Positions 1 to 10,722 of a stretch of 40,245 bases of DNA are shown piece by piece. Location of the stretch: positions 5,192 through 45,436 of the forward strand of contig JAPLRU010000075.1 of assembly GCA_026399025.1 (NCBI GenBank). The letters run 5' to 3'. Source of the stretch: Methylobacter sp. Its GTDB lineage: Bacteria > Pseudomonadota > Gammaproteobacteria > Methylococcales > Methylomonadaceae. The notes below the pieces were generated by a model. It saw only the letters and a program-made list of their open reading frames with translations, had not been told where the DNA came from and searched no databases. How positions within the stretch are numbered: the stretch's first letter is position 1; every line of letters starts with the position of its first letter. Made by a program: the position numbers and the translations under genes.

Positions 1-98
1 GTCCGGATCGATTTCTGTAAGTAATTATAACAATATAATAGCTTCCAAACACGCATGGATATGTGCAATTCGACTTTTGAGTCGTGTCGCTCGGGTGA

Positions 99-118
99 AT
101 GCCTGTGCTAACAGGCAT
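99..118 (-). terminator. Possible hairpin downstream of the JAMM gene
   Basis: A 7-bp perfect stem (ATGCCTG / CAGGCAT) with a 6-nt loop lies just past the 3' end of the minus-strand JAMM peptidase gene. No T-run follows, so a terminator role is only a guess. The rest of 1-136 shows no gene. Confidence 0.3.
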
Positions 119-136
119 GTGGATATAAGAAATTAC

Positions 137-559
137 TTACGCATCGTCGCCCAAAGACAGCGCTATTTCTCTGGCTGAAGCCGGATCTATGTTAAATCCG
201 CGCAGTTCTAAAATGCCTTTGGTGTTCAGCGAAATGATCAGGTAAAGCGCTTCGGGGTAGGTCGCCAGCTCTAAATCGGCAATAGAAGGCGTTGCCGGTG
301 CGCTGGGATGGGAATGATAAATGGCGAATAGCCGTTCTCCTTGGTCGCGCATTTGGGCCATGGCTGAAATTTGCTCTTGGGCGTCAAGCTGGAAACGCTG
401 TTGAGGGTGTTCAGCCGTGTTTTTAACCGGATAGCAACTGCGCGGCAGGCCGTTCTTACTGCCGATGAGCCCGCAGATTTCAGCATCCGGGGAGATTTGC
501 GCAAGATGCAGCAGTCGATTGGCTATTTTGCGGGGAATTTGAACGTGATCTTGGTTCAT
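137..559 (-). CDS. JAMM/MPN+ family metallopeptidase (Mov34/PAD-1 type)
   Basis: A 140-residue single-domain protein with the full JAMM zinc-peptidase signature: Glu27 in AEICGLIG, then H82-S-H84 followed by Ser92 and Asp95 (HxH-x7-SxxD). Bacterial members of this length remove ubiquitin-like or sulfur-carrier tails, or cut C-terminal extensions from carriers such as ThiS/MoaD/CysO. The natural substrate cannot be told from this locus because no carrier gene is adjacent. The ATG start is supported by a conserved-looking beginning; no strong Shine-Dalgarno sequence is visible. It is transcribed alone on the minus strand. Family assignment is secure, substrate unknown. Confidence 0.85.
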   Translation of the reverse strand: MNQDHVQIPRKIANRLLHLAQISPDAEICGLIGSKNGLPRSCYPVKNTAEHPQQRFQLDAQEQISAMAQMRDQGERLFAIYHSHPSAPATPSIADLELATYPEALYLIISLNTKGILELRGFNIDPASAREIALSLGDDA

Positions 560-839
560 AATATAGTGTGTGTCAGGTTGAATTTCATGCTTGGATTTAA
601 ATACAATCGAATTCGCTTTGCTTAAAAGCGCCCTATTTTTGCATTAATCCTCATTATCGGCGTTCTATTGTTGCCGGATTCGACGAGTATTTTATTGATT
701 GCAAGTTGCCTAAGATTTATTTTATGAGACACTTACCCTTATTAAAGAATCCCCGGCTTAGGCGTTAAATCGGTTACGCTACCCTCAAGACTGAGGGATT
801 TTGACGTTCATCACCTAAACTTAATTATATATAAAGCTC
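560..839. other. Intergenic region with a small hairpin
   Basis: AT-rich region between two divergently transcribed genes, so both promoters should lie here. At 782-797 there is a CCCTCA / TGAGGG hairpin with a 4-nt loop followed by ATTTTG, which could be a weak terminator or leader structure for the lipoprotein gene. Nothing else recognised. Confidence 0.35.
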
Positions 840-1340
840 ATGAAAAAGAATAAAGCAATACTTTCATTAATCGCAGTCACCGCATTAACGTCCGGTTGCG
901 CAACTTACATTAGCCGATCAAGTTGGCCGGTTGCGATAAAAAGCACACCCACAGCCGCCTTATTTACAATCACTAACAAAAAAGGCGAAAACATTCGTAC
1001 AGGAATGACGCCGACCACACTTTATCTGGATAGCGGCGCCGGCTACTTTGACGGCGAGGTCTATACGCTGCACTTTACCAAGGCGGGCTTTCAGGAAAAG
1101 GCCGTCACCTTAAAGGCGAGCCTGAATAAGTGGTATTGGGGGAATCTGGCTTTTGGCCCGATCGGCTTTTTGGTTGTCGACCCACTGACCGGCGCAATGT
1201 TTAGGCTTCCTGAAACGTTTAGCACGGAGTTAACGGTTCAAACCGGCGGCGTGCCGCCCTCGTCATCGGCCGAACTCAACATTATCAGCTTGAACGAAGT
1301 TCCGGAAGAACTGAAAAGCCGGCTTATTCCTGTCGAGTAG
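840..1340 (+). CDS. Predicted outer-membrane lipoprotein, function unknown
   Basis: A 166-residue protein with a type II signal peptide: MKKNK, a hydrophobic stretch, then the lipobox LTSGC, giving Cys19 as the lipidated residue. The mature part is beta-rich with a PEGA-like portion (TNKKGENIRTGMTPTTLYLD, then YTLHFTKAGFQEKAVTL), which in other surface proteins is a carbohydrate- or peptidoglycan-proximal beta-sandwich. A hydrophobic patch (LAFGPIGFLVVDPLTGAMF) follows. The residue after Cys is Ala, not Asp, which favours sorting to the outer membrane. No operon partner. I do not recognise a specific named family. Confidence 0.75.
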   Translation: MKKNKAILSLIAVTALTSGCATYISRSSWPVAIKSTPTAALFTITNKKGENIRTGMTPTTLYLDSGAGYFDGEVYTLHFTKAGFQEKAVTLKASLNKWYWGNLAFGPIGFLVVDPLTGAMFRLPETFSTELTVQTGGVPPSSSAELNIISLNEVPEELKSRLIPVE

Positions 1341-1431
1341 GTTTCGCTATCGAAATTAATAGAACGCAGACGCCAACGCCAACGCTAGGCGTCTTCACGA
1401 CTAAGTAGCGGTTCAAAATTCTTTTAACATT

Positions 1432-1500
1432 TTTCACTCACCGCGAAGATATGACGTTTTATGTTTTCCTTCGTGATTCTTCGTGTCTTCGTGGTGAATT
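1432..1500. repeat. CACCACGAAG-family repeat, inverted pair
   Basis: The left part reads TTCACTCACCGCGAAG and the right part CTTCGTGTCTTCGTGGTGAA, its imperfect reverse complement. The same family recurs around 12088, 12614, 12720, 38001, 38062 and 40209. It lies in the 234-bp gap between the lipoprotein and DUF3422 genes. Confidence 0.7.
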
Positions 1501-1574
1501 GCTTTTTGCATTGTGTTAAAAAACTGTTGGTTGCCTGCTTACATTCATCATTAGCTTAAAAAATATAAAAATCC

Positions 1575-2888
1575 GTGACGACTTTATTTCCTATTCCTGA
1601 AAACCATCCGCAACGCTTTATCCTTCACAACGAAGTTCACGCCCGAGCGCCGTTTGTGCTTAATTTGCCTGTTAGAGCCAGTCATCTTGCGTTATTACTG
1701 TCCAGTGATGAAAAAATGCAGGAGCGTAAGCATTTAACTACACTATGTGAACGTTTCGGCGTCGCTCCGCCTGAAAAAGAAGCCGATCACTTTAGCGCTA
1801 CGTTTAATTCCTTTCAGATACGCTGGGAGCAACACGGCGAGTTCAGTACTTACAGCTTTTATGTGCAAGATACGCCTAAAGATCCTTTTGCCGAGTCCGT
1901 GCTAAAAAAAGTGCCGGTGGATTGGATGGCGCAATTACCCGGACAAGTCATTGTCGCGGCCAACGCCACCATCGTGTCCGCTGCCGATATTAATTATGAC
2001 GAAAATGCCGATTTAGCCTCTCTTTCGGTTTATTTTGCGGATAACCCGGTTATCGGTTCTAAAGTGACCGGCGGCGCCGCCTCGGTATTTACCGATTTTC
2101 GCATTCATGTCGACGGCTTTAGCCGGTTTTTGATTATTAACCATGGCCTGAGAACGGAACAGGCCGGGCGCTTACTGCAACGGCTATTCGAAATTGAAGT
2201 GTATCGGGTGATGGCGTTACTGGCTTTCCCGATTGCCCGCCAATTGCGCCCGGCATTAAATCGGTCGGACCGGCAACTGTATACCATCACCAACGCAATG
2301 ACGCTGCCCGATAATAATGACGGCAAATTATTGGATGAGTTAACCACGCTGGCCGCTGAAGTTGAAAATTATATCTCCAGCAACCATTTTCGCTTTGCCG
2401 CCGCCAGCGCCTATTATCAATTGGTGGAGCAACGCATAAACGATTTACGTGAAGTGCGGATTCAAGGTATTCAGACCTTGGGCGAATTCATCAAACGGCG
2501 TTTGGAACCGGCGGTTAATACCTGCGAATCGATCTCGCACCGTTTTACCCTGCTTTCCGAACGGGTCAGCAATGCCAGCCAGCTGTTGCGCACCCGGGTC
2601 GACATCATTATCGAGCGGCAGAATCAGGGTTTGCTTACCTCAATGGCCTTACGCGCCAAAATGCAGCTCCGGATGCAACAAATGGTTGAAGGCATCTCAA
2701 TGGTGGCTATTACTTATTACGCAGCCAGTCTGATCGGCAAAATAGCCGAGGCGCTTCATGTTCTCGGCTGGAAAGTCAATCCTGAACTCATTGAAGGTAT
2801 TTCCATTCCTTTCATTATGATCATTATCGTCGTTAGCATTAAACGGATTCATAAAATCATCGCCAATACCACCGAAACCGTTGATTAA
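1575..2888 (+). CDS. DUF3422 family membrane-anchored protein
   Basis: A 437-residue protein matching the DUF3422 family by its N-terminal HPQRFILHNEVHARAPF block, the central DFRIHVDGFSRFLI block and overall length. The C-terminus carries two predicted membrane helices (about 374-398 and 405-425), with a short loop between, so the long N-terminal part is probably cytoplasmic. The start is GTG with no clear Shine-Dalgarno; it is chosen because it begins just ahead of the conserved block. No function is established for the family. It stands alone between a repeat and a 329-bp gap. Confidence 0.85.
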   Translation: MTTLFPIPENHPQRFILHNEVHARAPFVLNLPVRASHLALLLSSDEKMQERKHLTTLCERFGVAPPEKEADHFSATFNSFQIRWEQHGEFSTYSFYVQDTPKDPFAESVLKKVPVDWMAQLPGQVIVAANATIVSAADINYDENADLASLSVYFADNPVIGSKVTGGAASVFTDFRIHVDGFSRFLIINHGLRTEQAGRLLQRLFEIEVYRVMALLAFPIARQLRPALNRSDRQLYTITNAMTLPDNNDGKLLDELTTLAAEVENYISSNHFRFAAASAYYQLVEQRINDLREVRIQGIQTLGEFIKRRLEPAVNTCESISHRFTLLSERVSNASQLLRTRVDIIIERQNQGLLTSMALRAKMQLRMQQMVEGISMVAITYYAASLIGKIAEALHVLGWKVNPELIEGISIPFIMIIIVVSIKRIHKIIANTTETVD

Positions 2889-3217
2889 ATTTTGTCGGTC
2901 GGGTTTACCCTAAAGGGCATAAAAGCGGCAGCATAACCCGACACATGCGCTACGCCTTTGCGATCATACCCCGATTTACCAAAGCCTGATGACCGGTTAC
3001 GCCGCTAAAGGCCGCGCCTGAAGGTAAAGAATTTCTAACGGCTCAGCAATCGAAAGCCATGGAACACGTACCGGTAAATTATAAAAAAATCCGCGCTTAT
3101 CAATCATCTGCGTTTCCTTTTGAGCGTCCGTCGACCCGGTCCGCCAATTCATAAGTTTCCTAGGCAAATACTTCTCTGTAAAATCTGCCGCTTTATTATC
3201 ATTGGAGCAACAGCAAA
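2889..3217. other. Intergenic region with inverted repeat
   Basis: No gene seen. An 8-bp perfect inverted repeat GTCGGGTT (2898-2905) / AACCCGAC (2935-2942) follows the DUF3422 stop and resembles common dispersed bacterial repeats; it may act as a transcription end. The promoter of the downstream YebC gene should also lie here. Confidence 0.4.
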
Positions 3218-3934
3218 ATGGGTAGAGCCTATCAAAACCGTAAAGTGTCTATGGCCAAAACATCGGATGCCAAGGCAAAAGTCTACAGCAAATACGGCCG
3301 GGAAATTTATGTCAGCGCCAAATCGGGAGGCATTGACCCGGCCGGAAATTTAGCCTTGCGGGGCTTGATCGAGCGCGCCAAGAAAGACCAAGTCCCTACC
3401 CATGTGATTGAGAAAGCCATCGACAAAGCGAAAGGCGGCGGCGGCGAGGATTTCGCCCCGGCCCGCTATGAAGGCTACGGCCCCGGCGGTTGCATGGTGA
3501 TCGTCGATTGCCTGACCGATAATCCTAACCGTACTTTTGGCGACGTGCGTCAGTGCTTTACCAAAACAAAATGTAAAATCGGCACTCAAGGCACGGTCAG
3601 CCACATGTTCGACCATGCCGCTATCTTGGCCTTTAAAAATGACGACGAGGATGCAATTCTTGAAGCCTTGCTTGCGGCCGATGTCGATGTTAGCGATATT
3701 GAAAGCGAAGAGGGGAAAATCACCGTGTTCACGCCGCAGGCCGATTACTTCAAAGCCAAGCAGGCGTTAACGGATTTGTTAGGCGAAATTGATTTTGAAG
3801 TGGACGAGATTCAATTTGTGCCTAAAGGCAGCAGCCCGATCAGCGGCGACGATATTGCGTTGTTCGAACGCTTTTTAGACTTATGCAACGACTTGGACGA
3901 TGTGCAGAATGTTTATCACGATGCCGAGTTTTGA
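3218..3934 (+). CDS. yeeN: YebC/PmpR family protein, YeeN subtype
   Basis: A 238-residue protein of the YebC/TACO1 family. It begins MGRAYQNRK and has the typical blocks [55 protein letters not shown] and GSVSHMF-like GTVSHMFD, followed by an acidic C-terminus ending QNVYHDAEF. The pattern follows E. coli YeeN more closely than YebC. Family members are described as DNA-binding regulators or, more recently, as ribosome-associated factors helping translation of proline stretches; which applies here is open. A GGAG ribosome site about 10 nt upstream supports the ATG. It is monocistronic. Confidence 0.9.
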   Translation: MGRAYQNRKVSMAKTSDAKAKVYSKYGREIYVSAKSGGIDPAGNLALRGLIERAKKDQVPTHVIEKAIDKAKGGGGEDFAPARYEGYGPGGCMVIVDCLTDNPNRTFGDVRQCFTKTKCKIGTQGTVSHMFDHAAILAFKNDDEDAILEALLAADVDVSDIESEEGKITVFTPQADYFKAKQALTDLLGEIDFEVDEIQFVPKGSSPISGDDIALFERFLDLCNDLDDVQNVYHDAEF

Positions 3935-4056
3935 CGGTCGCCGTTGTTTTATCGACAGCTCAGGTTCTGCGGCTGGAAGATACTGCCGCGCCCGCGATAG
4001 GCTAAACGATAGCTGAGTTGTAGCGCCTCATCCAAAGCAAAGGAACGCAGATGGCG

Positions 4057-4116
4057 CAGATAGTTATGATTAACGCGGATTTTTCTTGGCTTATCCGTGT
4101 TGATCATAATCATCTG
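4057..4116. repeat. 24-bp imperfect inverted repeat (hairpin)
   Basis: The left arm 4057-4080 (CAGATAGTTATGATTAACGC, then GGAT) pairs with 4093-4116 at 20 of 24 positions around a 12-nt loop. It resembles the dispersed 'cgcagatgacgcagat...atctgcg' type of intergenic repeat. It sits between convergent-free genes and may form a structured RNA, but no function is evident. Confidence 0.7.
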
Positions 4117-4152
4117 TCTGTCTGTCTGTCTGTCTGTCTTTCCTTCCTTCCT
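4114..4152 (+). repeat. CTGT tetranucleotide microsatellite
   Basis: Six perfect CTGT units (4114-4137) run into a CTTT-CCTT-CCTT tract up to 4152. Such tracts are prone to slipped-strand length changes. It lies about 480 bp upstream of the DUF839 gene, so a role in phase variation of that gene is unlikely from distance alone. Confidence 0.85.
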
Positions 4153-4635
4153 GAATCACCCTCTTAATTTCGGTCAATGATCGTCCGAAACGTTTCGTAT
4201 TGTTGCAGGCTTTTTTCGGTCAGTTGGCGGTGTTCCTGTACTACCTTAGAACCCTGCTAATCGCTTGCTATGCCGGTATATTTATCGAATGATTGTGAAG
4301 GGAGTTCTCCGCGATAGCGGCTTCGTCCAACTATCAATTATTGAAAATGTTGCAATTCCGTCGAGATAAGGTGCTTAAAATACGCGCTGGTAACGCTCAG
4401 AGTGGGGAGCTTGGAAACGAGCAAGAAGCAATTCGCACCCGTTAAAATGTTTGTAAAACCAAATTCATTAAAATGTCACAGCTAAGTTATAGAGTAAAGA
4501 AGATCGAGGAGATAAAGATTCGCTTGCTGTCTTCGCCTAAGCTCTTCGGTATTAGGAAAAGAGACCGAACGCTGTTTCATTAGATCGACTTAATGTGTTG
4601 AAATAATTATTATAATTTTAATTAAAGGTCACAAT

Positions 4636-6183
4636 ATGAATAAAAATTTACTTGCATTGACACTCACTATGATGTTTTCCGGTACTTCAGTTGCCGCTGG
4701 CGATTTCGGCATCGAAGCTCAAAATTTACTGAAAGCCCGGTCTATGAAATTATTCGGTATTGCTAAACCGCTGGACAGCTCCGAAACCGTTTCAGTTTCA
4801 CGCGCACCGGATCAAAAGGCGGAAGACCTGATCAAACTGGCTCCAGGCCTGACGGCTAAGATTGTTACCCGCAAATCGGGCGATAGCTCGGACCAGATGG
4901 CATTCTGGCCTAACGACACCAATCCTACTCACATCGTTACCTGTATCGAAGCGGGTAATGACGTCATTGATACGTATCCAAGCGGGCAAGCTAAGCTGAT
5001 TCCCTCTATACAAACCGTTAATCTGAAAACCGGCGCGGTCAAAACCATTCTGCGCGGCATGACGGGTTGCGATGGTATCCGGCGCACGCCCTGGAACACA
5101 ATCGTTGCAACAGAAGAGGAAAACGATGGCGGTCTCTACGAAGTCCTGAATCCTTTGACGACTGTTGAGCAAACTCTGGTTGCCCGCGGTGCTAGCGAAA
5201 CCGTTGATACTTTAGGCAAATCAGTTACAGGACAAATTGAATATCGCGGGGCTGTAGGCAAGTTGGCATGGGAAGGTCTTGATCTGACCGGACAAGGCGT
5301 GCTTTATTACGGCGACGAAGAACGCCCAGGCAGCGGCGGCGCGGATCATGACGGCGGCAGCATGTTTAAATTTGTGCCAAGCACTCTTTGGAACGGCACA
5401 CCTGTGACCAGCTTAAGCCAGTCTCCACTGGTTTCCGGTAACATCTATGCGTATCAGGCTTCTTGCCAAGGCAGAACCAGCGGCAGCTTTCCGCAATTCG
5501 GTCAAGGCTGTGAAATCGGCGAAGGCGCTTGGGTGAAAGTTGACCCTGCAAATTTGCGGACCTCAGCTTTTGCAAATTCAGCCACCGGATTTTATCGTCC
5601 TGAAGATGGCCATTTTGACCCCATGTATACCGGCGCGGGCGTAAAATTTTGCTGGACCAATACCGGCAACAGCAGCGCTAAAAACTACGGTGAAGTGGTT
5701 TGTTTGATTGACACTAACCCGGTAGGAGCGGGCGAGAAGACTGTAAACGATACTTCCGTGAATGCTAACGGTTTAACTTATTTGGCAGACAGCGCTGAGT
5801 CTAAAGGTTTCGCAGTTGCTGCTGTTAACCGTGCATTGGAAGGCGACACTGACCTAAACGCGCCTGACAATCTGCATTTTCAACCAGGCACCGGCAATAT
5901 GTATGTGATCGAAGATAATTCTTTTGGTGATGTATGGGCATGTTTGCCGGACGGAGAAGATCGTGACCTCAAAACAGACGGTTGTGTGAAAATTTTGTCC
6001 GTGCGTGACAGCAGCGCGGAACCTACCGGTTTTCAATTTACAGGTGACGGTAAAACCGCTTATCTTTATATCCAGCACAGCGGCGACAGCGCGTGTGTCG
6101 ATGGCAGCAACTGCGCCAGTAACGATGGTTACGTTACTGACGATTTGATTAAGATCACCGGCTTTAAAATCAGCGGAAAATAA
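4636..6183 (+). CDS. Secreted DUF839 / PhoX-like beta-propeller protein
   Basis: A 515-residue exported protein. Residues 1-21 form a Sec signal peptide ending near SVAAG. The mature region has DUF839/PhoX hallmarks: GCDGIRRTPWNTIVATEEE, then WEGLDL, YYGDEERPG and later DNLHFQPGTGNMYVIEDN, all blocks of a PhoX-like propeller that binds Ca2+/Fe in true PhoX phosphatases. It lacks an obvious Tat twin-arginine signal, which true PhoX has, so phosphatase activity is uncertain. Several Cys residues (for example 103, 131) suggest periplasmic disulfides. ATG is preceded by AAAGG. A clear terminator follows. Confidence 0.8.
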   Translation: MNKNLLALTLTMMFSGTSVAAGDFGIEAQNLLKARSMKLFGIAKPLDSSETVSVSRAPDQKAEDLIKLAPGLTAKIVTRKSGDSSDQMAFWPNDTNPTHIVTCIEAGNDVIDTYPSGQAKLIPSIQTVNLKTGAVKTILRGMTGCDGIRRTPWNTIVATEEENDGGLYEVLNPLTTVEQTLVARGASETVDTLGKSVTGQIEYRGAVGKLAWEGLDLTGQGVLYYGDEERPGSGGADHDGGSMFKFVPSTLWNGTPVTSLSQSPLVSGNIYAYQASCQGRTSGSFPQFGQGCEIGEGAWVKVDPANLRTSAFANSATGFYRPEDGHFDPMYTGAGVKFCWTNTGNSSAKNYGEVVCLIDTNPVGAGEKTVNDTSVNANGLTYLADSAESKGFAVAAVNRALEGDTDLNAPDNLHFQPGTGNMYVIEDNSFGDVWACLPDGEDRDLKTDGCVKILSVRDSSAEPTGFQFTGDGKTAYLYIQHSGDSACVDGSNCASNDGYVTDDLIKITGFKISGK

Positions 6184-6214
6184 TCCCGTTAATTTTTAAA
6201 GTTTTTGCTTAAAG

Positions 6215-6243
6215 AAAGGCCGCTACATGCGGCCTTTTTATTT
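6215..6243 (+). terminator. Rho-independent terminator after the DUF839 gene
   Basis: A GC-rich stem AAAGGCCGC / GCGGCCTTT with a 5-nt loop (TACAT) followed by TTTTTATTTTTT, 31 bp after the stop codon. Confidence 0.9.
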
Positions 6244-6480
6244 TTTATCGTTCCTACGAATGCGGGAGCCAAGTAAGGCGCGCCTCATTTACGAATGGCT
6301 GAAGAATGAACAATTTTGGAATCAATGGGGTCAGTGTCGCTGATTTTAAGACTTTCATCTGGTGTTGGCATGGCCTCTGTATCTATTTGGCCTAACACAT
6401 CGCTCAAAGGGACGCGCCCCTGGTGGCGGTTTTGAAGTTTCGTTATTTATACAGCTTCGGCGGCTTCGCTTATCTTCCGT

Positions 6481-6498
6481 GACAGGCGCGCGCCTGTC
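6481..6498. promoter_or_regulatory. Perfect 18-bp palindrome upstream of the radical SAM gene
   Basis: GACAGGCGCGCGCCTGTC is a perfect palindrome located 36 bp before the GTG start of the radical-SAM gene. It could be an operator, or the stem of a hairpin followed by a short T-run (TTTACG). The rest of 6244-6534 shows no gene. Confidence 0.5.
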
Positions 6499-6534
6499 TT
6501 TACGTTAACCTTTTCAAATCAATTCGACGCCCAA

Positions 6535-8085
6535 GTGAAAATCACGTTGCTTAATCCCCCACATACCGCGATTGGGAGCAGGATTCCCCGCGAACATTTA
6601 CCGCCATTGGGCTTGTTAAGTTTAGGAGGACCTTTGCTCGATGATGGTTTTTCTGTGAACCTTATTGACGCAGAGTTTGGGCCAATGACATTAGGTGAAA
6701 TGGTGCAAAGCGTCCGCGATGCAGTACCGGATGTGGTGATGATTGGTCATTCCGGTTCAAGTTCTGCTCACGCCACAGTGCTTGAAATATGCCAAGCTCT
6801 CAAGCAATCCATAAATAACATCACTATTGTGTACGGGGGTGTTCATCCTACCTATCACTGGGATGAAATACTTCGAGAATGCTCTGAAATCGACATTATC
6901 GTCCGAGGAGAAGGCGAGAAGACTGCGCTGCTTCTGATTCAGACTCTGGCTCGCGGTCATTCATTGGAAACGGTTGACGGCATTGCCTACCGGAACAATG
7001 GGCAAATTTTAAATACCCGGCCGGCTCAAATGATCCTCAACCTTGATGATTATCGCGTAGGTTGGGAGTTAATTGATCACCAACGTTATTCATACTGGGG
7101 CGGTAAGCGAGCTGTGGTTGTGCAGTTTTCACGGGGGTGCCCTTATCTCTGTAGCTATTGCGGTCAACGCGGTTACTGGACTCAATGGCGTCATCGCGAT
7201 CCCGTAAAATTTGCAAAGGAATTGGCTCGGTTATATAACGAGCAAGGCGTGGAGCTAATCAACTTTGCCGACGAACTTCCAACAGGTTCACGTAAAGCAT
7301 GGAAAACTTTTCTTGAGGCATTGATTGCTGAGGATGTTCCATTATTGTTGGTTGGCTCAACACGAGCCGGTGACATCGTGCGCGACAAGGACATTCTCGC
7401 CTTGTATAAAAAAGCCGGTGTCATCCGATTTTTGTTGGGTATTGAAAGTTATGAGGAAAAAACATTAGAGTCCATTAAAAAAGGTGGCAGCGCAACAGAA
7501 GATCAACAAGCTATTCGGCTTTTAAGAGCGCACGGCATTATTTCAATGGCTACTTATGTACTCGGTTTTAAAGAGGAAAAAGATTGGGATTATTGGTCTT
7601 CGTTCAAACATTTGCTGCGCTACGATCCTGATCAAGTTCAGTTACTATACGCAACGCCACATCGCTGGACGCCTTTTTACGCGGAAGTGGAAGAACGGCA
7701 CGTTATTCAGGCAGACACGCGGCGCTGGGATTACAAACACCAAGTTTTAGTTACGCGTAGCCCGGCTTGGCGAGTGTTTTTATGGTTCAAGACTATCGAA
7801 GTGTTGATGCAGATACGCCCTAAGGTGCTGATGCGTTTGTTATTTCATCCGGGCGCCGATTACCGGCATGCCATGCGTTGGTATACTCAAGTGGGTCGGC
7901 GCGTATGGTTTCATGAAGTGGCTGAGTTCATCTTCAATACGAGAGTTATGAAACAGGGGCCTACTTTGCGGGATTTTATGGGAAGTTCACTCGCGCATCG
8001 GGAATATGCGCTCACCAAGAATAAGCGTGTGCTAAAAAACAACAGTGGTGAACAGAAACTAGGAAATGGCAAGGCAGCAGGCTAA
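6535..8085 (+). CDS. B12-binding-domain radical SAM protein, BchE-like
   Basis: A 516-residue protein. Residues 1-150 form a cobalamin-binding-type Rossmann domain (MKITLLNPPH, GGVHPTYHWDEIL, DIIVRGEGE). The radical SAM core follows with C202-x3-C206-x2-C209 in SRGCPYLCSYCGQ. The layout and blocks such as FADELPTGSRKAW, LLGIESYEEKTLESIKKG and ATYVLGFKEE resemble BchE, the anaerobic Mg-protoporphyrin IX monomethyl ester cyclase. No other bacteriochlorophyll gene is in view, so a different substrate is quite possible. The start is GTG; the ribosome site is weak. It is monocistronic and precedes the N-ATPase operon by 221 bp. Confidence 0.75.
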   Translation: MKITLLNPPHTAIGSRIPREHLPPLGLLSLGGPLLDDGFSVNLIDAEFGPMTLGEMVQSVRDAVPDVVMIGHSGSSSAHATVLEICQALKQSINNITIVYGGVHPTYHWDEILRECSEIDIIVRGEGEKTALLLIQTLARGHSLETVDGIAYRNNGQILNTRPAQMILNLDDYRVGWELIDHQRYSYWGGKRAVVVQFSRGCPYLCSYCGQRGYWTQWRHRDPVKFAKELARLYNEQGVELINFADELPTGSRKAWKTFLEALIAEDVPLLLVGSTRAGDIVRDKDILALYKKAGVIRFLLGIESYEEKTLESIKKGGSATEDQQAIRLLRAHGIISMATYVLGFKEEKDWDYWSSFKHLLRYDPDQVQLLYATPHRWTPFYAEVEERHVIQADTRRWDYKHQVLVTRSPAWRVFLWFKTIEVLMQIRPKVLMRLLFHPGADYRHAMRWYTQVGRRVWFHEVAEFIFNTRVMKQGPTLRDFMGSSLAHREYALTKNKRVLKNNSGEQKLGNGKAAG

Positions 8086-10104
<2,019 letters not shown>

Positions 10105-10108
<4 letters not shown>

Positions 10109-10365
10109 ATAATCAAAAGCTTCTTAAAAAAAGAATAGAAAGTCAGGTCAAACGCATCAAAAAAGCGGAACATGAGCCTCGCCCGAACCTGCCGTCAATG
10201 GGTACGCTGGGTCTGGTCATGATATTGCCTATTATCGGCGGCGTTTATTTAGGCCACTGGTTGGATGACAAGATAGAAGGCTATTCGATGCACTGGACGA
10301 TCAGTTTATTGTTTATAGGATTAATCGTTGGGATTTTTAATGTGTATTTTTTGATTAGAGAGTGA
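10105..10365 (+). CDS. atpQ: N-ATPase accessory membrane protein AtpQ (AtpI-like)
   Basis: An 86-residue protein with a basic N-terminus (KKRIESQVKRIKKAEHE) and two membrane helices (about 37-56 and 64-83), with the GVYLGHWLDD motif typical of AtpI/AtpQ proteins. Position right after atpC fits AtpQ of N-ATPase operons. The start ATG overlaps the atpC stop (ATGA). The partner gene atpR, which normally follows atpQ and supplies a conserved membrane Arg, is not found: the next genes are vapB and vapC. Confidence 0.88.
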
Positions 10366-10427
10366 ACTTACGTCTCTATGCTTGAGCGTCTCGGACCGCG
10401 TGAGAACTATCGGGCCAATCGTCTCGC

Positions 10428-10455
10428 TTGACAAGTTTAAATACGGCCATATGCT
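10428..10455 (+). promoter_or_regulatory. Candidate sigma70 promoter of vapBC
   Basis: TTGACA (10428-10433) is a perfect -35 box, 16 nt before TATGCT (10450-10455), a fair -10. Overlapping it, ATACGGCCATATG and ATATAGGCCAT form an imperfect inverted repeat that could be the VapB(C) operator. If active, this promoter would also feed the downstream atpB-G genes. Confidence 0.55.
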
Positions 10456-10484
10456 TTGATATAGGCCATCAAACCGGAGCCATC

Positions 10485-10721
10485 ATGCACAACGAACGTC
10501 ATGTCAGTTTATTCAGAAGCGGCCGTAATCAGGCGATACGGATTCCACGCGAATTTGAGCTGGAGGGATCGGAAGCGATTATCCGCAAGGAAGGCGACAA
10601 ATTGATTATTGAACCGGTCAAAGCGAAAAGTTTGAGGCAGTTGTTGGCTGTACTGCCTGCTCTGGACGAGAATTTTCCAGACATTGCCGATCCCCTCATC
10701 AAGCCTGAAGATATTTTCTGA
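10485..10721 (+). CDS. vapB: VapB-type antitoxin (AbrB/SpoVT fold)
   Basis: A 78-residue protein. Residues 1-45 form a swapped-hairpin AbrB-type DNA-binding domain (VSLFRSGRNQAIRIPREFEL ... EAIIRKEGDKLIIEP), exactly the VapB/MazE-like antitoxin pattern; the acidic, proline-containing tail (LDENFPDIADPLIKPEDIF) would wrap the toxin. The ATG at 10485 follows CCGGAGC with good spacing, so the longer frame from 10428 is rejected (it begins in the promoter). One base separates its stop from vapC. It presumably neutralises VapC and represses the pair. It sits inside the N-ATPase operon, an unusual address. Confidence 0.92.
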   Translation: MHNERHVSLFRSGRNQAIRIPREFELEGSEAIIRKEGDKLIIEPVKAKSLRQLLAVLPALDENFPDIADPLIKPEDIF

Positions 10722-10722
10722 C

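Larger units (their letters stand above)
3935..4635. other. 700-bp gene-free region with repeats
   Basis: No coding region is supported. It holds the inverted repeat at 4057-4116 and the tetranucleotide tract at 4114-4152 listed separately. The 480 bp after that show no recognisable gene and probably contain the promoter of the secreted DUF839 gene, whose immediate upstream (4600-4630) is very AT-rich. Confidence 0.5.

Noticed and set aside
10366-10484. Remnant of atpR between atpQ and vapB
   Set aside because: The 119 bp contain the vapBC promoter and no frame resembling a three-helix membrane protein in either direction.
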